Assembly: GCA_947259005.1 (NCBI GenBank)
Contig: CAMYKP010000013.1
Span: 1 to 64,000, forward strand
DNA: 64,000 nucleotides
Source of the DNA: an uncultured Parasphingopyxis sp.
GTDB taxonomy: Bacteria > Pseudomonadota > Alphaproteobacteria > Sphingomonadales > Sphingomonadaceae
Direction of reading: 5' to 3'
The position numbers and the translations under genes are program-made. Every line of letters starts with the position of its first letter. The first letter of the stretch is position 1. Positions 7,920 to 19,408 of this stretch are shown here, in pieces. A model generated the notes under the pieces. It saw only the letters and a list, made by a program, of their open reading frames with translations, made no database searches and was not told the DNA's origin.

Positions 7920-8189
7920 ATGAGCGCGGAAATTTCGGGATCTGGATCGATGGTGATTACCAACCGCATATTGATGGCCGGGCTGGAGCAGGAGCTGGGC
8001 AGGCAGGGCCTTACCATCGAGGAATGGGAAGCCAGTTGCGGCCTTGCTGTGGGAAGGATGCGAGAAGTGCTTCAGCCTGCGGAAGAACGCGCCATCAACC
8101 GCAATATAAAATTGACGGCCATGCATCTCCAAATGCCGGTGACGGAGTTTCTCGAGAAACTCCAGCAATTGATCGAACAAGAGCGCTAA
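7920..8189 (+). CDS. Small hypothetical protein, possibly HTH-like
   Basis: 89 aa from ATG 7920; an internal ATG at 7950 is an alternative. The sequence is helical and charged (GLEQELGRQGLTIEEWEASCGLAVGRMREVLQPAEER) with a C-terminal FLEKLQQLIEQ helix. The order resembles a small helix-turn-helix protein but I cannot match a family. It lies between the intact yedK gene and its truncated duplicate, so it may have come in with the rearrangement. Coding status is plausible but not proven. Confidence 0.5.
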   Translation: MSAEISGSGSMVITNRILMAGLEQELGRQGLTIEEWEASCGLAVGRMREVLQPAEERAINRNIKLTAMHLQMPVTEFLEKLQQLIEQER

Positions 8190-8204
8190 GCCGAAACGCC
8201 CGAA

Positions 8205-8318
8205 CCATGGGCGATATTGTAATCGGGCTGGCAACTGGTCGCAGGCACGGAAGGGACCGGCGAGAGCATGTCCCGATAGTTGCCTCAGGTCAGTTCTTCA
8301 TGAGTTGCGTCCGCACAT
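8205..8318 (-). pseudogene. Truncated, frameshifted yedK 5' remnant
   Basis: About 114 bp here match the first ~40 codons of the intact yedK gene. Both copies share CATGACAGGGTTTTAG upstream of the start and the GAGAGCATGTCCCGATAGT segment. The remnant lacks five bases after the fourth codon (ATATG in the intact gene), so the frame breaks and a stop follows at once. Homology ends at both sides. This is a duplication or recombination scar. Confidence 0.8.
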
Positions 8319-8417
8319 GACAGGGTTTTAGTGCGGGGGAGTAGGATCTGCTATGATGAAGCGGAAGGGCAAGTTTAGTGCACTATCACCGTAATCTAGC
8401 TGTTTGAGGTGCAACGA

Positions 8418-9338
8418 ATGACTGGCACGCTTTTCAATAGAAAACCGTCAAACGGCGACCATCGTTGGTACGCAAACCTCCGCTCTTCCATGAAATTCGC
8501 GGATATTAGAGAATGGTGCGAAACTAGCTACACACGATATAGACATGCCCTTGATCGAGATTTTATCGACCGGTTTCGTCGGGATACGCCAAAACGATTT
8601 TCCGAACTTTTCTTCGCAGCGGCTTTTGATTCTGCGGGTTGGTCACCGATCGATCGAGTCCGGCATTTTGATCTTGCCTATCGGCTGCCGACAGGAGGAC
8701 GGTTACTCGTCGAGGTGACGACGCCAGAAGCTCAATCCAGTGAAACTTGGCACGAAGAGCAAAAGGACAATTTCACCTTTTACTCCGCTGACAGTGATTC
8801 CTTAGACGCAGCTTTACTCAGGTTGACGTCGGCGTGCAAAGGTAAAGCAGATGCTGTAAACGGAAGCCAATTAAACAAAGACGATTACATTGTGATCGCG
8901 ATCTCTGGCGTTCAGCTCAATCAAGAGACACCGGTGGTTCCAAGCATGTCAGGTTCGGCGCCAGATTTTATCAGAGCCTTTTTGCCAATAGGCGACATGT
9001 ACATGCGCATTCCCACTGGGCCACAACTTAACGATCAGCAATCCAACTCGGGTTATCATTTCAACGATTCAATTAGGAAATCGGGTTCAGCGAGTTCCGT
9101 GGATCGCACAGCATTCGTGACGAGCCTATTTGAGCACGTACATGCAGTCGCCTATACCCCTCTGTTTTCAACTTCTCTGACAAATCCTCATCACCAAGTT
9201 GGAGTTCTGCACAATCCTCTCGCGATTTGGGAAAACGAAAAACCCGATCTAGAAATGGGATGGGAATACTCCGTCGTCATGCACGAAGACTCCTTCGATG
9301 TACGACGAAGAAAGCTACCAGATGCTTTTGAAGATTAG
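8418..9338 (+). CDS. Orphan protein, possible PD-(D/E)XK nuclease-like core
   Basis: 306 aa from ATG 8418, chosen because GAGGTG precedes it; a GTG at 8409 is also possible. No family is recognised. Residues about 60-105 resemble a PD-(D/E)XK core: a helix with [16 protein letters not shown], then a strand pair with FDLAYRL and LLVEVTTPE, giving a D...ExT pattern with Thr where Lys is usual. The rest is polar with no membrane segment. Base composition is visibly more AT rich than the flanking genes, and the gene follows the yedK remnant, both signs of transfer. A restriction or defence role is only a guess. Confidence 0.7.
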   Translation: MTGTLFNRKPSNGDHRWYANLRSSMKFADIREWCETSYTRYRHALDRDFIDRFRRDTPKRFSELFFAAAFDSAGWSPIDRVRHFDLAYRLPTGGRLLVEVTTPEAQSSETWHEEQKDNFTFYSADSDSLDAALLRLTSACKGKADAVNGSQLNKDDYIVIAISGVQLNQETPVVPSMSGSAPDFIRAFLPIGDMYMRIPTGPQLNDQQSNSGYHFNDSIRKSGSASSVDRTAFVTSLFEHVHAVAYTPLFSTSLTNPHHQVGVLHNPLAIWENEKPDLEMGWEYSVVMHEDSFDVRRRKLPDAFED

Positions 9339-9499
9339 TCGCTTGCAATACAGATATCTCTCCCTTCCCCAAACCCCCGTCCTGCGCTAATCACCCTCCC
9401 GACTCATTCACCGCTTTGCCGCCGGTCGCTGCGCTTCGTCGCAGTCCCCCTTCCGGCGCAAAGTATCACTTTGCGACGCTCTATCGAAGGACCACTCCA

Positions 9500-12175
<2,676 letters not shown>

Positions 12176-12184
12176 CGGACGGCG

Positions 12185-12448
12185 ATGGAGCTGCTGGTCG
12201 AGGTCGCAGGCTGGGCAGGCGCTGCGACCATCCTGCTCGCCTATCTTCTGCTCTCAACCGACCGGCTGACTGGCAGGTCACGCTGGTACCAATGGATGAA
12301 TGTTGTGGGCGCGTTGTGCTTTGTCCTCAACAGCGGCTGGCACGGCGCAATCCCCTCCGCATCGCTCAACGTGGTGTGGATGGGGATCGGCCTGTTCGCG
12401 CTGTGGCGGCTGCGGATCGGCAGGCCGCCCCTCGTTCGCGGGCCCTAG
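12185..12448 (+). CDS. Small CBU_0592-type membrane protein
   Basis: 87 aa with three hydrophobic segments: VEVAGWAGAATILLAYLLLS, WMNVVGALCFVLNSGWHG and SLNVVWMGIGLFALWRL. The pattern, including the NSxWHGAxPSAxLNxxW stretch, matches small inner-membrane proteins often annotated CBU_0592 family; their function is unknown. It begins only nine bases after the acnA stop and is probably co-transcribed with it. Confidence 0.8.
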   Translation: MELLVEVAGWAGAATILLAYLLLSTDRLTGRSRWYQWMNVVGALCFVLNSGWHGAIPSASLNVVWMGIGLFALWRLRIGRPPLVRGP

Positions 12449-12488
12449 AGCCCCGGAACGCGCTGCACTGACGCGCGAATGACCGCGA

Positions 12489-12953
12489 TCAGTAACCCGA
12501 ACAGGGCGGGGTGAGGCCTGATGGCCCCATGTCGCAATACCAGACATCGGTCGCGCCGATCGCATGGTCGACCAGCGTCCAGAAGCCGTCTTCGAGGCGC
12601 AGTACGGCAGTCGTGGTGAGCCCGTCCATTTCGCTGAAATAGGGAAAATAACGATAGCCGTCGATCGGCGCGCCGCCGGGTCTTTGCGGGGTTGCCGAGA
12701 CGAAGGCCCAGCCGCGCACGACGCGGATATCGTGGACGACAAACTCGATCTCGGGGCCGATCTCCGCCTGTATGGCAGGGCGCAGCGCATTCAGGATTGC
12801 CCGCCGCTGCGCCGAACCGCGTACGGGTGCTGCGGTAGCGCTGATCCCACCGCCCGGGTTGGGGCCGGCTGCTGTGGCCGGAACGGAAAGGGTCGATGCC
12901 GTGATCGCGATCGCGGCAATCAGGGCATTACGAACGGTTATGTTTCTCGTCAT
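12489..12953 (-). CDS. Exported protein of unknown function
   Basis: About 154 aa starting at ATG 12953 (AAGGAC upstream). A signal peptide (ALIAAIAITASTLSVPATAAG) is followed by a small folded domain with AILNALRPAIQAEIGPEIEFVVHDIRVVRGWAFVSA, then FSEMDGLTTTAVLRLEDGFWTLVDHA and a C-terminal tail with two cysteines (YCDMGPSG..PPCSGY). This looks like a small periplasmic domain of the NTF2-like/cystatin-like kind, but I cannot name a family. It is convergent with the preceding gene. Confidence 0.7.
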   Translation of the reverse strand: MTRNITVRNALIAAIAITASTLSVPATAAGPNPGGGISATAAPVRGSAQRRAILNALRPAIQAEIGPEIEFVVHDIRVVRGWAFVSATPQRPGGAPIDGYRYFPYFSEMDGLTTTAVLRLEDGFWTLVDHAIGATDVWYCDMGPSGLTPPCSGY

Positions 12954-13139
12954 TGCGATGTCCTTCACCCGGCGGATCGGCATCAACCGCTTGCCGCTCC
13001 TTCTCGGCTAAATCCGGTGGAACCCGTCTGCATTGATCTGCGTCAAGCACATCCGGTTTGCGCCGAAGGCGCCATTCAGGATGCCAGCTTCAAGGGTACT
13101 TTCATGGCTTCCGGCCTCTCTGCGCTTGCAGGGCAACAA

Positions 13140-15116
13140 CTATTCGGAGGGTGTGGCGCTGCGTTGGGGGGTATAATCAAGCCGCCCGATTTCGCTGATC
13201 CGGCCGTCACTCATTCGGCCCTCGACCAGCTCATAACCCATTAGTGCAAATATTCTGCTGCCGAGGAAGATCGGGCGGGCATTGCCATACCAATCGACGC
13301 AGGATGCCTGACAATTATCGTCGACTAGCCCTTCGACCTGGGCCCCGAGTTCACCCGCAAGCGAGAATTCGCGGTTATCGCGCCTCAGAAACAGCATTGC
13401 TGCCGAAGATCCGGTCAGTTGCCGGAAACGAGGCTCAACCCGCCGTGCGATCGGCAAGCCAAGCGTACCGGAAGCACCGCCCTCCGATCCCGCATCGGGC
13501 CGATAGAAATAGGCATGGCTGCGGGATTCGCCCTGACCCGTGGCGGGCATGGTGAAGAGGTCGGCGACAGTCGGGGCGTCATCGAGCGCGATCGCGCTAA
13601 AACCGAGTTTGTTTCCCAGACCGCTGCCGATGACCACCGCATCCGAACCGAGCTGTTCGATGCGTTCCACACCGTGGCTGACTTCAACTGCAACAGCTTC
13701 ACCGCCATCAAGCGAAGCCGCAAAAACGTGCGGCGACGTCGCACTGCCATAGCCGTTTTGTCGGCCCCACCCATAGACGATATGGTTTCCGACAAAGCGG
13801 TTTTCCATCTCGTAGATGCTCGCCGCTTCGCTGAGATGGCGATACCTCTCACTTGCGATTTCACTGCTCCCGTCACCAAAATCGTCCAGCGGAACCTGGA
13901 TAAGGCTGACCGTGCCGCCCGATCCGCGCGGTATTTCAATCGCCGGATCGGTATAGGTGCCGGTAACCAGCACATTGAGCCGTTGTTCGCCGGGTTGTTC
14001 CCGGAAAGAGAATTGGTCGATCGGCATTCCGCGAGCACCGACGGCAGAGGGGCGCGTTCCATCAAGTGGCAGGCGGTAAATATGCGCTTGCTGGTCTTCG
14101 CCGCGGCCATAAGGGGTGTCGCTCGAGACCCAGAGGTAAACGGCATCGCGCGAGACGTAGAATTCGCGCGACCATCCGGCGATCACACCGGTCGCGGTGC
14201 AGTCAAAACTGTCGCTGGCGACATCGCAGCGCGTAACGCTGTGCAATGTTGATGGCGCGCTTTCTTCGTCATCAAAGATATCCTGGGCGATGAAAATCTC
14301 ACTCGACCCTGCCACGCGATTGAAGGCCGTTTCTGAATTGTCGCCATCCCATTGTTTTACGCCGGGAAGGGCGTCGAGCGGATTTTCTCCATAATTGAGG
14401 TTTAATGGCGTGTAGAAGATCAGCTCCGTTCCGATCAGCCGCGATGCATAATTGTCAGCCGAATAATAATCGTTGGAGCGCAGATGGTGAGCATCCTCAA
14501 AACTCAGCTGCCCATCATCGGTGATCCGGAACCGATTCACCTCTGTGCCGCCGCGGGCATAGCTGAAACCGATCACGATAACGCGGTTCCCCGCAACGAG
14601 CATTTCATCGTACCAGGAATCGGCACCGCTTGTACCGGGAGGGAAGGCATCGATTGTGTCGAGCGCACGCATTGCGCCATTGGCTGTTGAGATGGTGAAG
14701 AGTCGTCCCCGACGAAGGACGATCAGCATATCTCCCCGCGCTTTCACGATTCCGCCCTCGTCCACACCTGCGGTCTGATTGTTGGTGATGCCTTCTTCGC
14801 TCGGTGCTGCGTCGCTTTGGGCTACCATAGGTGGCGGCGCGGGCATCACCTCGGCATACTCGACAACATCTTCGAGGTCATATGCTTCCTGCCGCCGCAA
14901 AATATTCTGGCGGTGGCGGGTTAGGAACTCGGCCAGTTCATCGTCAGACTGAAACGCGCGCAAGCCATCTGTAGTGGTATGCTGCAAGCCGCCATTTCCT
15001 GCACCCTCGGCAATGCAGGCCGTTTGCAGTCCGACCAGTACAACCAATATTGCGGCTTTGAGAATGACCAAAAGCTTCTGCATGCTGAAGCCAGAAAAGC
15101 GGTGAATATGAACCAT
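13140..15116 (-). CDS. Secreted beta-propeller domain protein (PF09826-like)
   Basis: 658 aa. A hydrophobic N-terminal segment ends LVGLQTAC, a possible lipobox. A helical region (ELAEFLTRHRQNILRRQEA) and a propeller of repeated beta blades follow: GVDEGGIVKARGDMLIVLRRGRLFTIS, then VIVIGFSY, ELIFYTPLNL, DAVYLWVSSDT, and a C-terminal FALMGYELVEG. The TNNQTAGVDEGGIVK segment is typical of the bacterial Beta_propel family (PF09826), of unknown function. ATG 15116 has GAGGGAG at good spacing; an internal ATG at 15083 has none. It is followed downstream by no partner gene on this strand. Confidence 0.85.
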   Translation of the reverse strand: MVHIHRFSGFSMQKLLVILKAAILVVLVGLQTACIAEGAGNGGLQHTTTDGLRAFQSDDELAEFLTRHRQNILRRQEAYDLEDVVEYAEVMPAPPPMVAQSDAAPSEEGITNNQTAGVDEGGIVKARGDMLIVLRRGRLFTISTANGAMRALDTIDAFPPGTSGADSWYDEMLVAGNRVIVIGFSYARGGTEVNRFRITDDGQLSFEDAHHLRSNDYYSADNYASRLIGTELIFYTPLNLNYGENPLDALPGVKQWDGDNSETAFNRVAGSSEIFIAQDIFDDEESAPSTLHSVTRCDVASDSFDCTATGVIAGWSREFYVSRDAVYLWVSSDTPYGRGEDQQAHIYRLPLDGTRPSAVGARGMPIDQFSFREQPGEQRLNVLVTGTYTDPAIEIPRGSGGTVSLIQVPLDDFGDGSSEIASERYRHLSEAASIYEMENRFVGNHIVYGWGRQNGYGSATSPHVFAASLDGGEAVAVEVSHGVERIEQLGSDAVVIGSGLGNKLGFSAIALDDAPTVADLFTMPATGQGESRSHAYFYRPDAGSEGGASGTLGLPIARRVEPRFRQLTGSSAAMLFLRRDNREFSLAGELGAQVEGLVDDNCQASCVDWYGNARPIFLGSRIFALMGYELVEGRMSDGRISEIGRLDYTPQRSATPSE

Positions 15117-15258
15117 GATTCAACTCCCTCTCTACTATCCATATGCAGAAGACAGCGGCAGTCTGTCAATGATATAACATCACGTCATCAAGCTGTAGCA
15201 AGTAGACCGGATGCTTGAACGGTGGTTGGAACCTCGAAAAAATGCCGATGCAGTAAAT

Positions 15259-15903
15259 CTACGAAGCGAGCTTTAGCGGCGTTCCGGCTGCTTCCGGCTT
15301 TTCCACGCTCTTGGCGCTGAGGCCGTTGAACAGCGTGTTGATCGCGATCCTGAGATTTTCGATCGTCGCGCTATGCTCATATTGCGGTATCAGCTTGGGA
15401 TCGCAGAAGGGCGCGAGCATCAAATTAATGGGGGACATCAACCCGTCGATCGTCATGCCCGGAAACTCACCATCGGATATCGCCTCGGCAAGAATGGTCG
15501 CCATGTAATGATCGGCCAGATCGACATAACTCATCACGACGTCCCGATGCTCGTCGCCAAGCGCCATACAGGCGAAGAAATAATCGGGGTCCTCCTCGTA
15601 GCGCGCGCGCTTTACCACGAAGCGCTGGGCGAAGAACTGATAGAGCTTTTCGCGGGGCGGGAGATCGCTCTCGACCACATTCTCCATCATTTCGTTCAGT
15701 TCGCGGAACCAGCGTTCTGCGAATGCCTCGAACAGTGCTTCCTTGTTCGGGAAGAAACGATAGACGTTGGATTGCGACATGCCGCAGGCATTGGCGATCT
15801 CGGTCACGCTTGGAGAAACCGGCCCGCGTTCGCGGATAAGTTGCTCGGCTGTTGCCAGCAACAGTTCTGCCGTTGCTTCATGATCGGTCTGGGGGCGTGC
15901 CAT
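15259..15903 (-). CDS. TetR-family transcriptional regulator
   Basis: About 214 aa from ATG 15903 (MARPQTDH; AAGGAG upstream). The N-terminal helix-turn-helix is clear: LLLATAEQLIRERGP, VTEIANACGMSQSNVYRFFPNKEALFEAFAERW. The C-terminal ligand domain is helical and includes a YxxxDPDYFFACMALGDEHRDVVMSYVDL stretch seen in AcrR/TetR_C_7-type regulators. It is divergent from the DUF389 membrane protein gene, and a 10-bp palindrome sits between the two starts, so autoregulation and control of that gene are likely. Confidence 0.9.
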   Translation of the reverse strand: MARPQTDHEATAELLLATAEQLIRERGPVSPSVTEIANACGMSQSNVYRFFPNKEALFEAFAERWFRELNEMMENVVESDLPPREKLYQFFAQRFVVKRARYEEDPDYFFACMALGDEHRDVVMSYVDLADHYMATILAEAISDGEFPGMTIDGLMSPINLMLAPFCDPKLIPQYEHSATIENLRIAINTLFNGLSAKSVEKPEAAGTPLKLAS

Positions 15904-15951
15904 CATAGTCTCCTTGCTGCAACTGTATCGCATGTGCATGACAGTTTTATG

Positions 15952-15976
15952 ATAATCGATAGTTAATATCAATTAT
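15952..15976. promoter_or_regulatory. Candidate TetR operator
   Basis: ATAATCGATA, spacer GTTAA, TATCAATTAT: ten-base arms with nine matches. It lies in the divergent gap between the TetR gene and the DUF389 gene, in an AT-rich stretch about 50-100 bp from either start. Confidence 0.55.
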
Positions 15977-16053
15977 TATTTTTAGCGGTTGTGAATTGTC
16001 GCCCATAACCGGTGCGCCTATGCGGTTCTTTTTGGGCATGAGGCTTGCGATAC

Positions 16054-17586
16054 ATGGACAATGCGGACGAAAGCGGATCGATCAGCCGCAATCCGATAAC
16101 CGGTTCGATTGCGCTCGTGCGGCGCTGGTGGCGCATGGTCTGCCGCGAGATCGATCAGGTGGCGGTGATCGAAAAGGTTCGCGGCGAGTCCGGCTGGACG
16201 CCGCGCTATGCATTCATGACCTGCATGTCGGCGGGTATCGCGATTCTCGGCATGTTGCTGTCATCGCCGGCGGTCGTCATCGGCGCCATGCTGCTTTCGC
16301 CCCTGATGGGGCCGATTCTCGGCATCGGGTTTGCGCTGGCTGTTGCCGACTATCGCTGGCTGAGGGAGGCGGGCAAGGCGCTCGCCCTTGGCACGATCAT
16401 CGCCATCATTTTCTGTGCGCTCATAGTCGCCATGTCGCCCCTGCAGAATATCACGTCGGAGATTGCCGCCCGCACCCGGCCCAATCTGTTCGACCTTGCC
16501 GTAGCCCTCTTCTCGGCATTGGCCGGGGCCTATGCCATGATTCGGGGACGGGACGGCACGATTGTCGGCGTGGCGATCGCCACCGCCCTGATGCCGCCGC
16601 TCGCAGCGATCGGATTCGGACTGGCGACGTTTAACTGGGTCGTGTTCGGCGGCGCGTTTTTCCTGTTCTTCACCAACCTGACCACGATCGCGCTGACCGC
16701 GGCGATCATGGCCCGCACCTACGGATTCAGCACCTATCTTTCCAGCAAACAGACGGTGACCCAGTCGGTCGTGATCATTGGCGTTTTCATAGCGCTTGCG
16801 ATTCCCCTCGGTTTTTCGCTGCGGCAGATTGCCTGGGAAGCCAATGCCACACGGCAGGCACAGGCCATGGTCAGCGACGAGTTCGGCAATGATGCCCGGA
16901 TTTCCCAGCTCGATTTCGATTTCAGCACGGATCCTATCACCCTCAACGCGTCGGTGCTGACGCCGGAATTTGTCGGCGGCGCGCAGGAGCGTGCACAGCG
17001 CACGCTGGAACGCGAGCTTGGCCGGCCGGTTGCGGTGGATTTGCGGCAGTACCAGGTCGATACCCAGGGGACCAACGATCGCACCGAACTGGCGCTGGCG
17101 CGGATGCAGGAGCAGGAAGCGGCGAGCCGGGAAGAGATTTCCGATCTTACCGATCAGCTCGCGCTTATCGCCGGTGTCGATGCGGATGAAGTGACGGTGG
17201 ATTATACGGCCCGCCGCGCCATCGTACGCGTTCGCGCGCTTCCCGGCGCCGAGCTCAGGACCTATCAGGCACTGGAACAACGGGCCAGCGCCCGGGCAGA
17301 GGGTTGGGATGTGCAGGTCATTCCGCCTGCCAAGGCCCTGCCGCCCATATCCTTTACCGACGGCGCGCCTGATGCGTCCGGTCGCCGAAATGCCGCTCTT
17401 GCCATCTGGGCTGCGCGGCGGATCGGAGTGCCGGTTGGGGTTGCCGGCGAGGATGCAGAAGCCGCCGCGGTTATCGCGCTATTGGCGGAGGAAGGCGTAC
17501 AAGCCGTGCGGGTGGACACCGGGACGGCGACACCCGGCCGCGTCCTGTTGCGCTGGCTGGCGCCGGATAGCGGCGAAGAGAATTAG
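16054..17586 (+). CDS. DUF389 membrane protein
   Basis: About 510 aa from ATG 16054. The N-terminal half is a DUF389 (PF04087) membrane domain with repeated hydrophobic segments: MTCMSAGIAILGMLLSSPAVVIGAMLLSPLMGPI, LGTIIAIIFCALIVAM, TIVGVAIATALMPPLAAIGF, FGGAFFLFFTNLTTIAL. The motif SSPAVVIGAMLLSPLMGPILG is characteristic. The C-terminal half is soluble, with helical and beta repeats resembling BON-like modules (RTLERELGRPVAVDLRQYQV). The family function is unknown; an inner-membrane transport or sensing role is inferred. It is read divergently from the TetR gene and may be its target. Confidence 0.88.
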   Translation: MDNADESGSISRNPITGSIALVRRWWRMVCREIDQVAVIEKVRGESGWTPRYAFMTCMSAGIAILGMLLSSPAVVIGAMLLSPLMGPILGIGFALAVADYRWLREAGKALALGTIIAIIFCALIVAMSPLQNITSEIAARTRPNLFDLAVALFSALAGAYAMIRGRDGTIVGVAIATALMPPLAAIGFGLATFNWVVFGGAFFLFFTNLTTIALTAAIMARTYGFSTYLSSKQTVTQSVVIIGVFIALAIPLGFSLRQIAWEANATRQAQAMVSDEFGNDARISQLDFDFSTDPITLNASVLTPEFVGGAQERAQRTLERELGRPVAVDLRQYQVDTQGTNDRTELALARMQEQEAASREEISDLTDQLALIAGVDADEVTVDYTARRAIVRVRALPGAELRTYQALEQRASARAEGWDVQVIPPAKALPPISFTDGAPDASGRRNAALAIWAARRIGVPVGVAGEDAEAAAVIALLAEEGVQAVRVDTGTATPGRVLLRWLAPDSGEEN

Positions 17587-17595
17587 AGCGGGAGC

Positions 17596-18324
17596 TTAGT
17601 CTGCCGGTGCGGCGATGGCCGTCTGCAACCAGTCCGGCAGGTTAAGCCCGGCCAGATCCTCGACCCGGCGATGCTCGATGCTGAGGCCGAGATCGGGGTA
17701 AGCGATGCGCTGGCGTTTCTCGTCTGCCTGATCCAGCGGCACGACGACCAGCCGGCGGTTCACCTTGTTGCGATAATGCATGCGGGCGGTGTTTTCCTGC
17801 CCGACATAACAGCCCTTCTCGAAATCCACGCCGTTCAGCTCCTCGGCATTGCATTCGAGCCAGAGCGTCTTGTCGCTGCCCAGTTCCGCGGTGCCCTCGG
17901 TCACGCCCAGCGACAGGCGGTGCGCTTGCCAGCCTGTTGCCGGTTCTCCCGCCGGTGCCAGCCAGCGATGGCCCAGCGCGGCAAGGCGCGGGTCGGTCGG
18001 ATGGTCTGTCGCACCGGGCGACCAGTGAACGGCCAGTGCGTCTTCGCGCGTGATGGTGATGGGGCGGCGCAGGCGGTATATCGTCAGTCGCCGCAAAAGA
18101 TTGTCGGCTTGTTCGCTTTCGCAGTCGACGAGGATATCCTCGCCATCTGCCCAGAGGATGAAATCGAACAGCACCTTGCCCTGCGCGGTGAGCAGCGCCG
18201 ACCATTGCGGTGCGCCCGGCTGGACGGCATCCATATTCTGCGTGACCAACCCCTGCAGGAAGCCCCGGATATCCTCCCCGGCAAGACGAAGAAGCGCGCG
18301 GTCGGAAAGGGTGGTTTCAGGCAT
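17596..18324 (-). CDS. ygfZ: YgfZ/CAF17-type folate-binding Fe-S assembly protein
   Basis: About 242 aa. The family signature KGCYVGQE is present, with the conserved Cys and tetrahydrofolate-binding fold related to GcvT. Also seen are FLQGLVTQNMDAV and LLTAQGKVLFDFILW near the N terminus. YgfZ supports repair or assembly of certain Fe-S proteins (such as MiaB) in the cytosol. It is convergent with the DUF389 gene and divergent from pyrC, with about 40 bp between the ygfZ and pyrC starts. Start at ATG 18324; a TTG at 18333 is possible. Confidence 0.92.
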   Translation of the reverse strand: MPETTLSDRALLRLAGEDIRGFLQGLVTQNMDAVQPGAPQWSALLTAQGKVLFDFILWADGEDILVDCESEQADNLLRRLTIYRLRRPITITREDALAVHWSPGATDHPTDPRLAALGHRWLAPAGEPATGWQAHRLSLGVTEGTAELGSDKTLWLECNAEELNGVDFEKGCYVGQENTARMHYRNKVNRRLVVVPLDQADEKRQRIAYPDLGLSIEHRRVEDLAGLNLPDWLQTAIAAPAD

Positions 18325-18364
18325 AGGCTTCAATTAGGGGTTGGGTCATGCGAAGGGAAGCCGC

Positions 18365-19402
18365 ATGACCGATATTCTCACGATCCGCCGCCCCGACGAC
18401 TGGCATGTGCATCTGCGCGACGGCGCAATGCTGGAAGCCGTGGCACCCTATACAGCGCGCCAGTTCGCCCGGGCTATCGTGATGCCCAATCTCGCAAGCC
18501 CGGTGACGACGGTAGAGGCCGCCCGGGCCTATCGCGACCGGATCCTTGCCGCGCTTCCCGAGGATCATGACTTTACGCCGCTGATGACGGCCTATCTGAC
18601 CGATACCATCGATCCCGCCGAACTGGCGACGGGCCATGCACAGGGCGTGTTGACCGCCGCTAAACTCTATCCTGCGGGCGCGACCACCAATTCCGACAGC
18701 GGGGTCACCGATATCACGAATATCCGGGGCGCATTGGAGCAGATGGAGGCGCTTGGCATGCCGCTTCTCATCCATGGCGAAGTCACCGATAGTGATGTCG
18801 ATATTTTCGACCGTGAAGCCGTGTTTATCGAGCGGATACTGATGCCGCTGACGCGCGCCTTTCCGGCGCTCAAGATCGTTCTCGAACATATCACGACGGC
18901 AGATGCCGTGCAGTTTGTGGAGAGCGCCGGGCCCAATGTCGCGGCGACGATCACGCCGCATCATTGCGTTATCAACCGCAATGCGATTTTCGAGCGAGGT
19001 ATCCGCCCGCACGCCTATTGCCTGCCCATCGCCAAGCGCGAGCAGCACCGGCTGGCCGTGCGCGGGGCGGCGGTGTCCGGCTCCCCCAAATTCTTCCTCG
19101 GTACCGATACCGCGCCTCATGCGCGCGCGGACAAGGAATCGGCCTGCGGTTGCGCGGGCATCTTCAACGCGCCCTTTGCGCTGGAAAGCTATGCGGCGGT
19201 GTTCGACGCGGAAGGCGCGCTGGACAGGCTCGAGGCCTTTGCATCGGAAAATGGCCCGCGCTTTTACGGCCTGCCGCTCAACAAGGGCGCAATTACCCTG
19301 AAACGAACGCCGACTGCCGTGCCTGATCAGCTGGTGGCCGGCGGTTCCGAACTTGTCCCCTTCCAGGCGGGCGAGACGCTGGATTGGGCGTTGGGCGGGT
19401 AA
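18365..19402 (+). CDS. pyrC: Dihydroorotase (monofunctional, PyrC type)
   Basis: 345 aa. It ring-closes carbamoyl-aspartate to dihydroorotate in pyrimidine synthesis. The metal site motif [10 protein letters not shown] is at the N terminus, [17 protein letters not shown] carries the carboxylated lysine, HGEV and LEHITT supply the histidine ligands, [10 protein letters not shown] and [11 protein letters not shown] complete the site. This is the zinc-dependent bacterial class II arrangement of E. coli PyrC. ATG 18365 follows GAAGGGAAG. It is convergent with rarD. Confidence 0.96.
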   Translation: MTDILTIRRPDDWHVHLRDGAMLEAVAPYTARQFARAIVMPNLASPVTTVEAARAYRDRILAALPEDHDFTPLMTAYLTDTIDPAELATGHAQGVLTAAKLYPAGATTNSDSGVTDITNIRGALEQMEALGMPLLIHGEVTDSDVDIFDREAVFIERILMPLTRAFPALKIVLEHITTADAVQFVESAGPNVAATITPHHCVINRNAIFERGIRPHAYCLPIAKREQHRLAVRGAAVSGSPKFFLGTDTAPHARADKESACGCAGIFNAPFALESYAAVFDAEGALDRLEAFASENGPRFYGLPLNKGAITLKRTPTAVPDQLVAGGSELVPFQAGETLDWALGG

Positions 19403-19408
19403 GCCGGG

